64,000 bases of DNA from Vermamoeba vermiformis (Eukaryota > Tubulinea > Echinamoebida). The stretch is from positions 62,001 through 126,000 of the forward strand of contig JBEWZL010000267.1 of the NCBI GenBank assembly GCA_045837725.1, in the 5' to 3' direction. The number at the start of each line of letters is the position of its first letter. The stretch's first letter is position 1. Shown in pieces: positions 44,638 to 57,288 of the stretch. The notes under the pieces were generated by a model, which worked only from the letters and a program-made list of their open reading frames with translations, was not told the origin of the DNA and made no database searches. The translations under genes and the position numbers were made by a program.

Positions 44638-47526
44638 TTAATTATACGGCTTCATTTCTTCGCCGCCAAATGGCGCATCTAGCAGCAATTCTTTGAACGC
44701 CTTATGCTTCAACAATTGCGACGCTGAAGGTCGTTCTACGAGTATATGTTAATCTGGCAGAACTTATTTAGGTAAATGCATTAATTACCAGTACGTGGTG
44801 CGATCATTTGCCGAACCAACGACTTCAAATGCTTGTTACCATTTACCCAGCCAATTCTCCTTGAAATTTCTTCGTGAGCGCCAAAATCACGCACAGCATA
44901 GTCACAAATCTAAGCACGTGTTAGTTCAATTAACATCAAACAACTTACCAGTTGTCCAATAATGATTCCTGCACTATAAATATCGTCGCTTAGTGCCAAC
45001 GTGCCTGTGCCAAATAGCTCACGTGATGAATAGCCATGTGAATAGCCACGAATTTCTTTTTTTAATCTATAAGTTAAGCAGTCAATTCAATGTTCTAGTT
45101 TGGGCTTGTTGACATACAATCCTTCATCAAGCATTTGTGCAAAGCCAAAGTCAATCAGTTTGATATTAGACAAGTCACATGGGCTGTGATTATTGCGGCA
45201 ATAGACAATATTGCTTGGTTTGATGTCACCGTGAGCCACATTCAGTGCATGAAGTCCTTCAAGTACCTGGAAAAGTTACAACATGCATTAATAGGAGTTG
45301 CTATCACTGACTTGAATGGCTTGCCTTCAAGAGCTTATATGCATACAAAGTCACCTCCAGCTTGTTTGACAAATACTCAATGTGCTCACCATTAACTTTT
45401 TCAATTAAAATAACATCATAAGCTTCACATGTGTAACTTCCAAGCATCTTAGAGATGTGAGGAAATCCTTTTCCTGTATAAACAAGGTTAAGCACAATGC
45501 ATGTAAAGAGCTTTGTGTTTACCTTGAAGGTATGAGTATATTGACCTTTCATTTGCAACATCACTTGTACCAATATTGGCCTTCAAATACACTTCAACTC
45601 CGTTGACTTTACCACACCACAACTCAGCACACATGTTCTAAATCAATGTATTGGCAATTATTCAAATGGTTGCTGAAAGCACCTTACCTGTCTTAACCGC
45701 TGCAGGACCACAAAGTTGAGTTGGGCAAATGAATCTTCAACTTTTGGATCTTCCTCTTCATTTGTACCAGTGTTGATGTTAGTGTTGCTATTATCTGTCA
45801 TGACACTGCTGTTTCTTGTGTTGGTATTCACATGTAGAACACTGTTTTGCAGCAACACAGGCTTCTTCAATGCAAAGATATCAAAATCAGGCTGTGCTTG
45901 ATTGAGTGTAGCTGCCCACAAATCAAATTGTTTTCGTCTAAAAGAACTTTAAAAACTGATCATCTGATACCATTAATAAAACATACCTAAACTGTTTCAT
46001 TCTCCATAAGAACATTGAAAATTGTAAGAATGAGTCAATGTCAACAATTTTCAATGAAAACAAGTTTTGAATGACAAACTTGACAGCTGGAGATGGAGAT
46101 TGTTCAATCTGTCCTTCAGTTTGAGCTGTGTTGGCTACAGAATAGAATCTGACATCAAGCTGGTTGCATGTGCCACAGAAAATTACAGGCTTGGCCTGAA
46201 AGTCTTTGTTGAAGCACAGTAAGCTTCCAATAGCTTCCAACCACACCTCATACCTGTGATAGAAATCAATTGATTTGTTAAATTTAAAGCAACACTTACT
46301 TATCAGCATCCTTGTCTTGCTTTTTAAGCTCAACAAGCAAGTCTATGCCCATAAACTTATCTTCACCAAATAGACCTTGCAGCATAGGACCTGTTCTTCC
46401 TTCAATAAGCTTCTCATGTGGTCCAACTAACCGCCAGATTTGATTCTCATTGATTGAATGTTTGAGGAGCCAGCCATCACAAAGATCTGGTTTAAGTCCA
46501 TCGCTGAATTTACTCTTGCCCTCTGAAGTTGCCATTTCAATACCAGCATGAATGCTCAACTTTTGGCCTCTACAAAGACTAGTCAGCAGAAGAGTAGCAG
46601 ATCTGCAAATAGAATTACCCGGAAATTCCTGCTCGTTTGTGCAGCCCAGCAAGAGTGAACAAAGGCTCATATAAGTCTGATCGAATATTTCTTTCATTTC
46701 GATTTGTTTGGTGTGCAAAAATCAGCTAAAAAAATTTTAGTCGATCAGATTAAGATTTGATACCGTACCGAATCGCAGTACTTACCTTTTCAAAGATCTT
46801 TAGTGAGTCTCTCATAAATTCAATGTATTCTTCTCCTAGTAAGTCCGTCCAAATTAAATGCGACGAGCTCCGAAGTACGGGTTGCCCAACTGTCAAAACT
46901 CGTGCATTTGGCAGTGCTTGAGCTCCATACTCAGTTTGCAACCGCTATATTCCAGTTGTTAGCTATTGGTGCAATTGAATGAAGACCTACTAGCAACAAA
47001 TCTTCGGGCAAATAATACTGCGCATCTGCTAAGGCTTGCAAGGTCAGATTTGGTGAGTCTTCGTCAAAATAAGCCCCTTCGCCGTTGATAACAGCCTTCA
47101 TATCGGATCGCTTTTCGGAGTCATCATCCGAAAGCTCACTCGAAGAAACCGGATTCAAAATTTCGAGCTGCTGAACCTGTTCAGGATCTGCAAGATAGCG
47201 TCAATTATTTTTAAAAAAATACGGAACAGTTATTATAATTACCTAGCAACAATAATTCGCTTCCGCAAGTCAACTCTAAGCGTTTGTTGGTAGATTCGCG
47301 CTTCTCGCATTTCTCATAGCGTTGCAAAATCAGTATTCCTTCGGGCAATTCCGGAATACTCTGTTCAACCACTTTTAAAAATCTTCTACGCGAACAATTC
47401 TCCCTTAGGATAACTTCATGTCGCTGATCTTGATAGCAGATCGGGACCAAAAACTTGCCGGTGCCTATTAACGGATTAGATACTGCTATGGCAAATAGAA
47501 ATCGTACCTGCTACGTGTGTAGCCAT
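44638..47526 (-). CDS. Crinkler-type protein: header, PD-(D/E)XK-like domain and kinase
   Basis: Begins MATHVAGTGKFLVP at 47526 and ends at the TAA at 44638-44640, about 12 exons. The first about 80 residues form a ubiquitin-like or header fold (FLKVVEQSIPELPEGILIL ... RLELTCGSELLLLG). A linker with an acidic Ser patch leads to a nuclease-like core: FMGIDLLVELKKQ carries the Asp...Glu-x-Lys arrangement of PD-(D/E)XK nucleases, then VWLEAIGSLLCF and KPVIFCGT. The C-terminal kinase has AHGDIKPSN and IDFGFAQ and ends TERPSASQLLKH. Header, nuclease-like and kinase in series matches one class of Crinkler effectors described by Zhang and colleagues in 2016. The Asp/Glu spacing suggests nuclease activity but does not prove it. 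Confidence 0.65.
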
Positions 47527-47656
47527 GTGGTGCACATGCACGATAATTTAAATAAATTTGCATAATGGCGGCCTAAAATTTTTTGTCAGAAAAGAACAAG
47601 TAGCTCGAATATTTAAATAGTATTTATATTACATCGATAGGCATGACCAACAAATC

Positions 47657-50600
47657 TTAGTTGGTAATCTCGCTAGTCTTCTTGATTTTCGCCAAACGTT
47701 CCCGCAGTCCTTGCACGGTAGTGGTAGTTCCCGCGCTCATACTGCTCGTGGATGTGGGCACAGTGACGGCAGGGGTGACGACAGGCGCACTCACAACGGG
47801 TGTTGGTGTCACTGTTGCTGCTGAAGGTGTCACTGTTGGGGCAGCACCGGTAGTCACAGCACGCAATCTGTCGCGCAAACTTTGCACGGTTGCAGAAGGT
47901 ACGCGTGTTGACGTCGACAAAGTGCTTGTAGACGAGACAGCAGGTGTAATGGTGGGTTGGATGACTGTTGGTGTGATGGTCAACGCGCTGGGTTGAGCAT
48001 GCGCGTCAAGACCAACAGGTGTAGCGAAAGAAGGTCCGTTCGCTGCGCTCGGAGCAGTGCTACCAGCGCCAAGTCCCAATCGTCCGCGCAGCTGTCGCAG
48101 TCTGTCCAAAGCAGCAGAAGCAACGTCACTGGGAGCCAAGGCATTGAAAGCAGCGTCGCGGTTCGGATCTTCGTTCTCGTAGCCTTCGCTGCTGTTGCGG
48201 AGATTGGCCAAACCGCGTTCAACGTAATCACGGAACAATCTGTTCATGCGCTTCAACCAGGGCTCAATGTCCAAATCGGGGTTGTCCTTCAAGGCCCAGT
48301 AGAGGTCAACAATGCCTTGCTTGGACGACTCGCTAACTTCGATCTTCTTGAAGATGGCAGACAAGATCATGTTGGTCTGCTCAAAGTCAGCATTGCTCAA
48401 CTTGATCTCGGGAGGAGGCACGACGCGAACGGGTCTAAGACCGGCCATAATGGACTCCTTAGTGTGCATGACAGGAGGCAAGCCACCGTTCGTTTGCTCG
48501 GGATCGGTTAAAGCAGCAGATGCCAAATTAGGCAACTCGAAGAGAGCGTCCGGATGATTAGATTTGAGCATCAACTTGATGTACGCCAAGATGACTGGCG
48601 GAGGATAGATGCCAGTGGGAATCATGCCGAGGTGCTTGGAGATGTTCTCGCCCTTGAGACGAACAATCTCGTTCAACAAGGTCTTGACGGCACTCAAAGG
48701 CAAGTGGTCCTTGTCCTTCCACTTGTGAGGGTCGTGTGTGCTCAAGAACAGGTGAATTTCACGCAACAACGCATCGCAGTTGACTTCGTTGATAGTGGCA
48801 CTGAGCACCTTGGTGATCTTCAACAAGCACTTGACGATCATGTCGGTGACTTTAGGGTACACTGACGAGCCATCGGGATTGCTGTTGGGCAAGGTCTCGA
48901 GAGGAGGAATGCTCTCCTTCAATTGCGAGATCAACACGCTGAAGCAAGCGGTCTTGTCGGTGTTCTCCAAGAGCTTAATGATCAGCAAGTTGAGTGCCTT
49001 CAATATGTTCTTGCCTTCTTCCATCTCGCCGACGCTATCGTCAGACAAGAGCTGCAACAGAGATCGCATCAAGTGACCCAAGACTTGTTGCGAGACAGAG
49101 TGAGCCATTGATTTCTTGGCAAACATGAGCATCAAAGTGTTGATCAAGTACTTGCTCAAGCGAGTCAGTTGTTGCACGTCGGGTTCAGGTTCACTGAACG
49201 AGTCAGACAATTGCTTCGAAATGGCGCCAACAATAGGATCAGCGTAGAAGTTGAGGGCAGCTTCGTCTTCCTTGAGTTGAATGCAGATAGACTTCAACGC
49301 CTCAATAGTTCGATTAGAGTCGTTCGAGCTCATCTCACGGATCCAAGTGCTGGCTTGTTGTGAAAGATTTGAGCCTTTAAAGTCAGACTTCAATTCGGCA
49401 GTGCGTGATTGTTGCTTGCCAGGCAAGAAAGGAGTAGGCTCGGCAAGGTAGCTGGGCAAGGCAGTGGGAGCCAAGCTAGGCAATTGTGGCACGGTGTTGA
49501 CGTCAATCTTCACCGATGACTCGATCTTGTCAATCTCCAATTGGAAGGTAGTTTGAGGCACGCCCAAAACAGGGTCCAAGACTGGTCCTTGCTTCACGGG
49601 TTCCTTCTTGACGGCAGGCTCGGCCTTAACAACTGGCTTCTCAGCTGGTTGAGGCTTGATGACCGGTGCTTTCTTCTCCTCAGGCGCCTTACGTGGCTCT
49701 TCAGCAGGTTTCTCAGCGGGCTTGGGAGCTTCCACTGGCTTAGCCTCAGGCTTAGGAGCTTCTTTCTTGGGCTCTTGAGGACGAGCAATCTTCGTGGCCA
49801 TGTAGTCTTGGGCGATACGGTTAGACGCAACCAACTTCCAAATCTCATCGCCGACAAGAGTGTGGATCTCAGCTAACAGAGTCAAAGCGGCTTCACGAAC
49901 GCGCATGTTGGTGTCATCAACACTATCGTCAGTGCTCTCGGATAAGACACGAGCGATGGCAGGAACAACGACTTCAGGGCTTGAGACTGACATGCCTTGC
50001 GAACGGATCATCGTGTACAATTGAGGCAAGGTCTCGAGTCTAGCTTCGCTGTTCTGAGTGTTGAGAGTCTGCAACAAAAGCGTGAAGAGCTTGCTGGCAG
50101 GGTAGATCTTGTTGAATTGACCAAACACTGATCGCATGGTCTGTCGCGAAGATTCTTCGAGAATGAAACCAATTCTGCTGACGAAGATTGGAACGATGCA
50201 ATTGGCTTCATAGTCATTCAAATGGTATCCGCCAATAAGCAAGGTCGAGATGATCTTCTTAGTCAGCTCCAAGGCCTTGTCCAAGAGGGTTTGATCGGAC
50301 TCGAAGTATCGCAAAGTCAACCAACGGAAGATAATGTCCAAGTTGTCAATGACAGCGTCTTTGTGCTTGACCAAGAATCCGTCCAACTCGGTGATAACGT
50401 CACCGTAAGTGACAAAGTTGAACATCTTCTCGTGGAAGTCGGGCGAGAAAGATTGTGCTGATTGTTCCTTGAGCATGTTCACGTGCTCTTCGGTAGGCTC
50501 TTCGAAGAACCACGAACCAGCTGCCTTAGCACGAGCGTCCTTCTTGCCAGTCTTCAAGATTGGTGGGCCAGCAGGGGCAGCAGGACGAGGTGAAGTTGAC

Positions 50601-53600
50601 CCTGAAGCAGTCGGTGACTTTGAGCCCGCTGAAGGTGTCTTGAGTCCTGACTTAGGCGCGCCAGAAACAGATCCGGATCTAGCAGGCGTCGTGGGAGTCT
50701 CCTTAGCGAGCTTAGGCAACAACGCCTTGACGCTAGTAGCAAAGGCGGGCTTGAGGCCAGAAGTCTCTTGTTCGATAACTTTAGCACCGCATCGCTTCAC
50801 GGTCTCGCCCAAAAGAGTCTCGGAGACTTGACGCACTTCCGCAGCCTTGTCTTGCAAGCAGTTCAAGATGGGCTTGATCAACGGCTTCATGTCGTTTCCT
50901 TTCTTCTTGGATGAAGGCAAATGCTTAGCAATCCAGGTCAAGAGCTCTTTACGGCCGTTTGCAGCAGCCATAGCGTTAGGCAAGTAGACCAAGAACGCGT
51001 CAATGCCGCACACTTCGACCCACTTGTCCAAGCAGCTCGAGACAGCTACACGCACGGGGATCTTGTTGTCAGTGTAGTTGTTGAGAATGCTGCTCATAAT
51101 CAGCTTCATGTTGGGCTCAATGGCGGGACCAATCGCAGTCGCGAGGTCGCCGAGAATGTTCAATGCAGCGACAGTAATGCTCTTGTTGGTATCGACCAAT
51201 CGTTTCTTCAACGAAGTCATGAGGTTGCCCAATTTAGGTTGGATCTTCTTGTTGGCCTCGTTGAGAATTTCTTCGAGCTGAGTCAAACCTTCTTGACGCT
51301 TCTTCCAATCATTATCGTCAATCATAGCGATCAATTGCGGAGTCAATTTGCCGGAAATATCGACACGTGGCAAATCGTCGTTTGCAGCAGCATTGTTGTT
51401 GCTGGATCCGCTTGCGCTAGCAGTAGCCGAAGCAGCAGGAACGACAGCTGAAGCGCGCAACTTCTTTGCAGGCGTCATTGGCTTCAAGTTGGACAACTTT
51501 TCAAACTCTTGCTCGATCGTGACTAACAAGGCAGGCTTGACTTCTTTCAACTGTTCGCGCAATGCAGGGCCCATGTACTTGAACATTTCAGCGAGCAAAA
51601 GCACGGCAGATTGCTTCACGACGGGGTTAGGATTCTCCAAGACTTGTTTGACGCAGTCTACGAGCGGCTTAAGCTCGACAGTGTTGAGGCCAAAGTCGAT
51701 GAGCGCACTAGCCATGAACAACAACGCCTCGCTGATGACTTTGGGGGTCTTGTGGTTGACGCAAATCTTGTAGATTAAGCCAAAAACAGTTTGCGGGCCC
51801 AATACCTCGCAAAATACGGCGAGACATTCAACTCCAGTCTTCTTGATCTTGTTGTCTGTAAGCTTCTCGACAATGCCTTCCATGCCGTAAGCAGCGTGAC
51901 GGCGTGCAAATGCCTTGGACAAAGAAGCAATGCGTTGAACGATTTGAATGACGCGGATCATGATCTGGAAGTTGGTGTCGGAGAAACCAGGACGGTAGTA
52001 GAGCAAGCTCATTAATACTTCAGTATTATCTGTAATAGCATTTTCGTCCATCTTGTTCACCAAATCGCCCAAAGCATTAATGGCTAAAATAAATTGTTAG
52101 ATTCGATCCGTTACAAAACAATAGCTAATTAGTAAAATATGTGTATATTATGTTAGATCATATAGTTGAGTCTTACCTTCTAAACGTTGCTTCCAAACCT
52201 TCTTTTCAGCGAGTTGGTTGATGATATCCATGGAGATCAAAGCGCCAGCCTTCGCAACGACTTCTTCTTGGTTCATTGAAGGTGTAGTCGAGTTATCTTC
52301 GGCTGCTGGCTTGGCAACAGGGGCAGGAGCGGCAACATTAGTATTGCTGGCAATCGTGCCTGGCTTAGGAATGCCCGACTTCTTTGTAGCAGCAGGTGCA
52401 ACAGCAGTGCCTTTAGCTGCTGCTTTAGGTGGTGCAGCAGTAGGTTCTTCTGCGACAGCAGCAGCCTTTGGAGCTGCCTTTTTAGGTGTACCCTTAGCAC
52501 CAGCCCTAAATCAAAAACTTAGGATCTCGATCTCGTTACAAAAAATTTTTGAAGGCGCTGAATTTGCACCGTATTATTTAAGCAAGCATATGTTAATCAT
52601 TTGTATCGTACAACTTACTTAGGAGCGCCCTTCTTTGGAGCAGGAGCATCGTCGTTCAGATCGTCGAGATCGAGTTGAATAGGAGTAGTCATTGGAGGAG
52701 GTGCAGCAGCTACTGCCGTTTGAGGAGGAGGTGTAGCAGGAATAAATTCGCGCAATTTCTTCTCCTTGATCTTATCCAACTTGGCTAAGAAACCTTGTAC
52801 GGCCTTTTCACCGACGAACGAGATCATGGTACCGAATGATTCGTAAGCAGTGTCACGAACTACAGGATCACTATCTTCGAGCAGCTGAAACGATGCATTA
52901 GTATATTAACGCTGAATGATAATTTCAAGCGAGATTTCTATTGGGGCACGGATTCGGATGTGGTTTTAAACTTACGTTCATGTAGATTGTAGCCAAGGGC
53001 TTGACTTGCTTAGTCAATATGGCTCTATTAGTAGCTTTAACGAGCTTAGTCAAGAAGACCAATAATTCTTTCTTTTGCGCGGGTACTTTGCTTTCGGATG
53101 TCGTCTTAATGTCTTCCATAATATCAGCCAAACTGAAGCAATGAGGGATCATATTCTCAAACGACTCTTGGAAGGCTTGGACGGTCGATGCCTTCTTTTC
53201 TTTGAATTTCTCGAAGAAGATCGGCACCAAAACTTTAGCTTGGCCAGCAAAAGCTGCTCGAAGACCCTTGCCTAGCAAACCAAGAGCTTTAGCGCACGAT
53301 TCGACGACTCTGACGTTTGAATCGCTTGTAATTAACTGAAATAACGAGTTAGAATTGAAATCATACTCGAGCAGACAAATCCAGTACAAAACTCGAAAAT
53401 TTGTTGCACTAAGCGCGTAAATACTACCATTCTAATATTAATTCTAAATAGTCGTCTATAGTTACCTTTTTCAAAGCAGCAACGACTTGAGTGAAGTCGC
53501 CGTTCTCGATCTTCGGTGTATCCGCCAAAGTAATCAAGTTATCAATCTGTTCTTTACGCAAGTTCCATTTTTTCTCAGCCAAGCCCTCGTAGAACGCAGG

Positions 53601-54960
53601 TCCAATCTTAGCGAGGACATTAACTGGCTCGAGCAGATCGTACGGATCGACGCCTTGAGGTTGAGCACCTGCGTCACCAGGAGCTGCGCCAGGAGCACCA
53701 CCTGCTGCAGTGGGTACTGAACCAGGCTGAGGAGCGTCTTTACGCAAGTATTTCAAGGCAGCTGGTGGTTCTTTAGGAGCCTTTTCGAGAGCGGTGTCGA
53801 TCTCTTTCAATTGCGCTGGTCTCAATTTTTCTGTTTGCTTCTTCATGACCTATATGCCATATACGATAAGTGTACTGTCGATCATATAATATTCATAGCA
53901 TTTCAAGCAAAAGTAACTGCGTGTAACGACGAATTGAAAAAGAAGCAGGATCTCGAAAGCTTGCACTCATAGTGCTATTATTTGCATATAATATTCTCTG
54001 TATATGTACTTACGGGCTCTCCAAGCCATCTGTAAAGTTCTACAGTCAAGTTTTGAGCTTCGTCACGGATTAACTTGTTGGTATTCTCGAACCAAGGCAA
54101 GAACACCTTCAATACTGGTTTAACTGGGAATGCACGAACACCAAAAGTCCTATTATAGCATTGGTTTAATACTGGTTTTTGAAGGAGACGTTCGAAAGAG
54201 ATCTAGATCTAGATTCGAAAATTCCATTGTGACTTACTTGAGTCCTTCAGTAATCACGGCAATACTGGCAGCAGCAACTTTTGGTACTTTGTTACCAGCT
54301 CCTTCAATTAGAGCAGCCTAATGTTCGATAAAAATGTCATGATTAGCGAATCTGCCTTCGATATCGAACGCCGAGCACTATTTGCATTTGCTTATTGATC
54401 TTACCACTACGGGGTCGGGGACATCAATCTCCATAATTAATAATAACAGCTGAGTGCCCTTATCCTTTGTTTTTTGTTTGGCAGATCCGAGTGTCTTTTC
54501 AACAATAATTGGAGCCAATTCAGCAGCTTTCCTATAATTAATAATATTAATAAAATATTATTGGGCGGCGTAATATACGAAAATTTCGTTTAAATGTTCG
54601 TAAACTGTATGGTATAATTATTAAAATTCAAAACTTACTTTGGAGCGTGTTCATATCGATCAGCCCACGCAAGAACAACGTCTAAACCCTTTTCCAACGA
54701 TACTACGTTCTTATCGTTTAAAATCTTTTTCATAAACGGCTCTAAACAGATTTACATTAAAAATTAGTAAAATAGCAAAAATAAATAATAGAATAATCTC
54801 AATAATTACCAAACTCTTTAAATACTGGTGCTACGCCGTCTTCAGCCTCGTTGAATTTTTTCTCCAAGACTTCGTAAGCATTTTGGCGGACTTTCCAGTT
54901 GGAATGATCCAATCTCTCTGCTAACGGCAGCTTTTCCGCTTCTTCCACAGGGTCACTCAT
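47657..54960 (-). CDS. CKAP5: XMAP215/Dis1/ch-TOG microtubule polymerase
   Basis: About 2,100 aa in ten or so exons; the last exon (47657-52083) alone codes for over 1,400 aa. The N terminus (PVEEAEKLPLAERLDHSNWKVRQNAYE) is the start of TOG1, and HEAT-pair TOG arrays follow through most of the protein (WKKRQEGLTQLEEIL; RVREAALTLLAEI). Basic Ser/Pro/Ala linkers (about 50550-50700) and a Lys/Pro/Glu-rich linker (about 49560-49790) probably bind the microtubule lattice. The C-terminal tail repeats an LRxRL motif three times (QLRGRLGLG, LRDRLRAV, LRERLAKIKK). The length is close to human CKAP5 and Dictyostelium CP224. The family accelerates tubulin addition at plus ends and works at centrosomes and spindles. 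The start at 54960 is the conserved MSDPVEEAEK. Confidence 0.93.
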
Positions 54961-55161
54961 TATTTACACTTTATACAAACCCAAGTAACGAGAAAATGAT
55001 AGCCGTGTTCTTCACTTCCTCTCGATCCAATAAAAAGAACCAAAACGCAGCCGCCATAAATAATCAAAAAAAGAGCGGGAAAGGAGCCCGCGCAAAAATA
55101 AACGGTTACACAATCTCAAATCTTTATAGTTTCCATGTACAAAACGTTAAATTGATGGTGC

Positions 55162-56783
55162 TTACGCACGAATCAATTTAATAGGGAACTTTTCGGTGAT
55201 CAAACGGCCATCTGGGAACATGACGACCAAGTTAACTTCAAAATCGACTTTAAACGTTCTAGCTACTAAAGAAGGGCAAGTGAATTGTCGTGGGAATATC
55301 ATGTTCATAGGCACTTCGAAATTGCGGTGAATATCGCCTTCAGCTATTTGGATGTTCTGAATCTCCGTTGCTACACGAGGCAAAAAAATTAGTAAATGAG
55401 TTGAATAGCGCTATAATGCAATGTTAGCATAAGGTAATCGATGAAGACGTTGCAATTTTCGCATAGAAATATAAAAGAAAAAAAATGTACCTTCTTTAGC
55501 AAATCCATCTGCGCATCCTACAAAAACAATGAGTTAGCACCTGCAAGACCACTCAATGATTAATATATATTCATACCTATTGTTTCAACGCGGACTAACT
55601 GCAATTCAATAGTTTTAATGGGTGCATCGCATTCTTCAACGATCAGCGAGCCAGTGAATGGCTTATTAATATAACAGGCTGTAGTGTCGATCTTGCCTTT
55701 AATACGGAACTTGGGAATATTATTCATTGCTCCCTATGAATAGCAACGATCATAGTTAGTGTCTGAAGCTAAAAAAAAGACGCGCGATCCAGGCCAAATC
55801 CGCGACGCGCTCGTCCTAACATATATCTTGTCATGCAGTTTAAACATATGATTACCTTTCTGACGTTTTCTAGTGATTCGGGAGTAAGTAAGAAATCTTC
55901 TGGGGTTGGTTTGACGTTGGGATTTTTGCCCTAAAGACGCGTGTCAGCATTGATCCATAAATGCAAAACCACGACTTAGTTTAATAATATATTATCGTGC
56001 ACTATATTAACATACTTATATATGATTATATTATATAATCAATCAATTATTTTGAAGATGATTAATGGTCAGAAACGGCTCGGAAAAAAACATCCGATAA
56101 AAATTTCATTTGTGTTGATTAATAGAATAATATTGTGATATTATATAGATACTATATACACTTACGGGTAGATGAACGATAAATTCCAAATTCTTTTGCA
56201 AGTTCTTGCCGAAGAAAGTCTTCGCTGCTTCGCATTTCAAATTGTACGCAATATTGACGTAAACGCCGTGATAAGTCTCAAAAAGTTCTTGTCCGCTCAA
56301 TGGTTCTAATTTAAATTCGAATGGCAGCTCTGTAGCTCCGTCTTTGAGTTTGCCTGGCTTTTGGATTTCGACGGTGTAGTCCATTAGCGTGATCGGCTTC
56401 AATGAGTTGTAAAATGCTTCAAATAATCCAACACTTTTTGCGCTTAATTGTAACGATACTTGGCCTGAGATTTGCATCGTAATTCCGTTGTGTGAAAAGC
56501 CTCCAGATGCGGTAACGACTACATGACCAGAGACCATTTCCTAAAATTATTTAATTTATATATAAATATGATGAACGTAATATAAATTGATTTTAATAAT
56601 AAGTGAGATATTGACCCAATTATTTTTGCGATAATTTGAGTTTGCAATCAAACGGATCCTTTATGCTATTCCAAGGCCGAAATTTGCTCAGCAAATAATT
56701 TATTAAATTATGGTAGTATTATCTATACTTACTCCAGGCTTATAAATTCGATCAGCTCTATCCAACACAATTTCCAGCGACAT
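55162..56783 (-). CDS. VPS26C: VPS26C (DSCR3), retriever complex subunit
   Basis: Six exons (56733-56783, 56166-56540, 55856-55930, 55577-55733, 55491-55517, 55162-55370) sum to 894 nt, 297 aa, the same length as the human protein. It has an arrestin-like fold: MSLEIVLDRADRIYKPG, then GHVVVTASGGFSHNGI. The C-terminal block IELQLVRVETIGCADGF, ATEIQNIQIAEGD, FPRQFTCPSL and FPIKLIRA is diagnostic of VPS26C as opposed to retromer VPS26A/B. Retriever recycles membrane proteins from endosomes with the CCC and WASH complexes. Confidence 0.95.
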
Positions 56784-57059
56784 TTCCAATCAATTGGATA
56801 ACGATCGTATCTTATTGAATAATATACAAATAATAAATATAACGACCTTAGGTACTCGTTGGTCGTGTTTGAAACAAATGAAAGTCTCCCGCATCCAATT
56901 TTTGCCTGAACCAGCGAACTATGGGTCCGAACTATGCCAAACAACGATGAGATTACTACAAAGAAAATGATAATAATTACGAGTATAGGATTGTGTTTAT
57001 CGCCGATTTTTATAGTTACAGTGCAGTTCTTTTTTACAATTAATTGTTGTTTCCTCGTA

Positions 57060-57280
57060 GCTACGTGGTACAATACGGCACCTGAATTATTGATACAATA
57101 CGTTAGTTTTATATAATACGATAACCTATACGAATAGGTGCGTACCCTAATAATCCTACTCCGTGCCACTTCTTTGGAGTCAATCTCAAGTGAAGTACAT
57201 CCGCTTTGCGACGCACGTAAACATCGATGGTTTTGCTCTCGTTCTTTGTAACTAAATCTTTGATAAGCATTAAATGATGC
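57060..57280 (-). pseudogene. duplicated 3' fragment of PSMD9
   Basis: Minus-strand copy of the PDZ end of PSMD9: LIKDLVTKNESKTIDVYVR, then HGVGLLG with a donor at 57145 and a continuation CRIVPRS after an acceptor at 57082. The intron position is the same as in the intact gene (59159-59992). It starts within 10 bp downstream of the stop of the gene at 57289-58933 and has no N-terminal half. The codon that is TAA in the intact gene is TAC here, so the frame reads on for about 20 codons. No start is present, so it is read as a relic or as an alternative 3' exon of the neighbouring gene. Confidence 0.65.
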
Positions 57281-57288
57281 TTGTAGGC

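Noticed and set aside
47661-52015. Many plus-strand frames of 60-180 codons opposite the CKAP5 last exon
   Set aside because: They are antisense shadows of a long, well-conserved coding exon and show no domain or splice structure.
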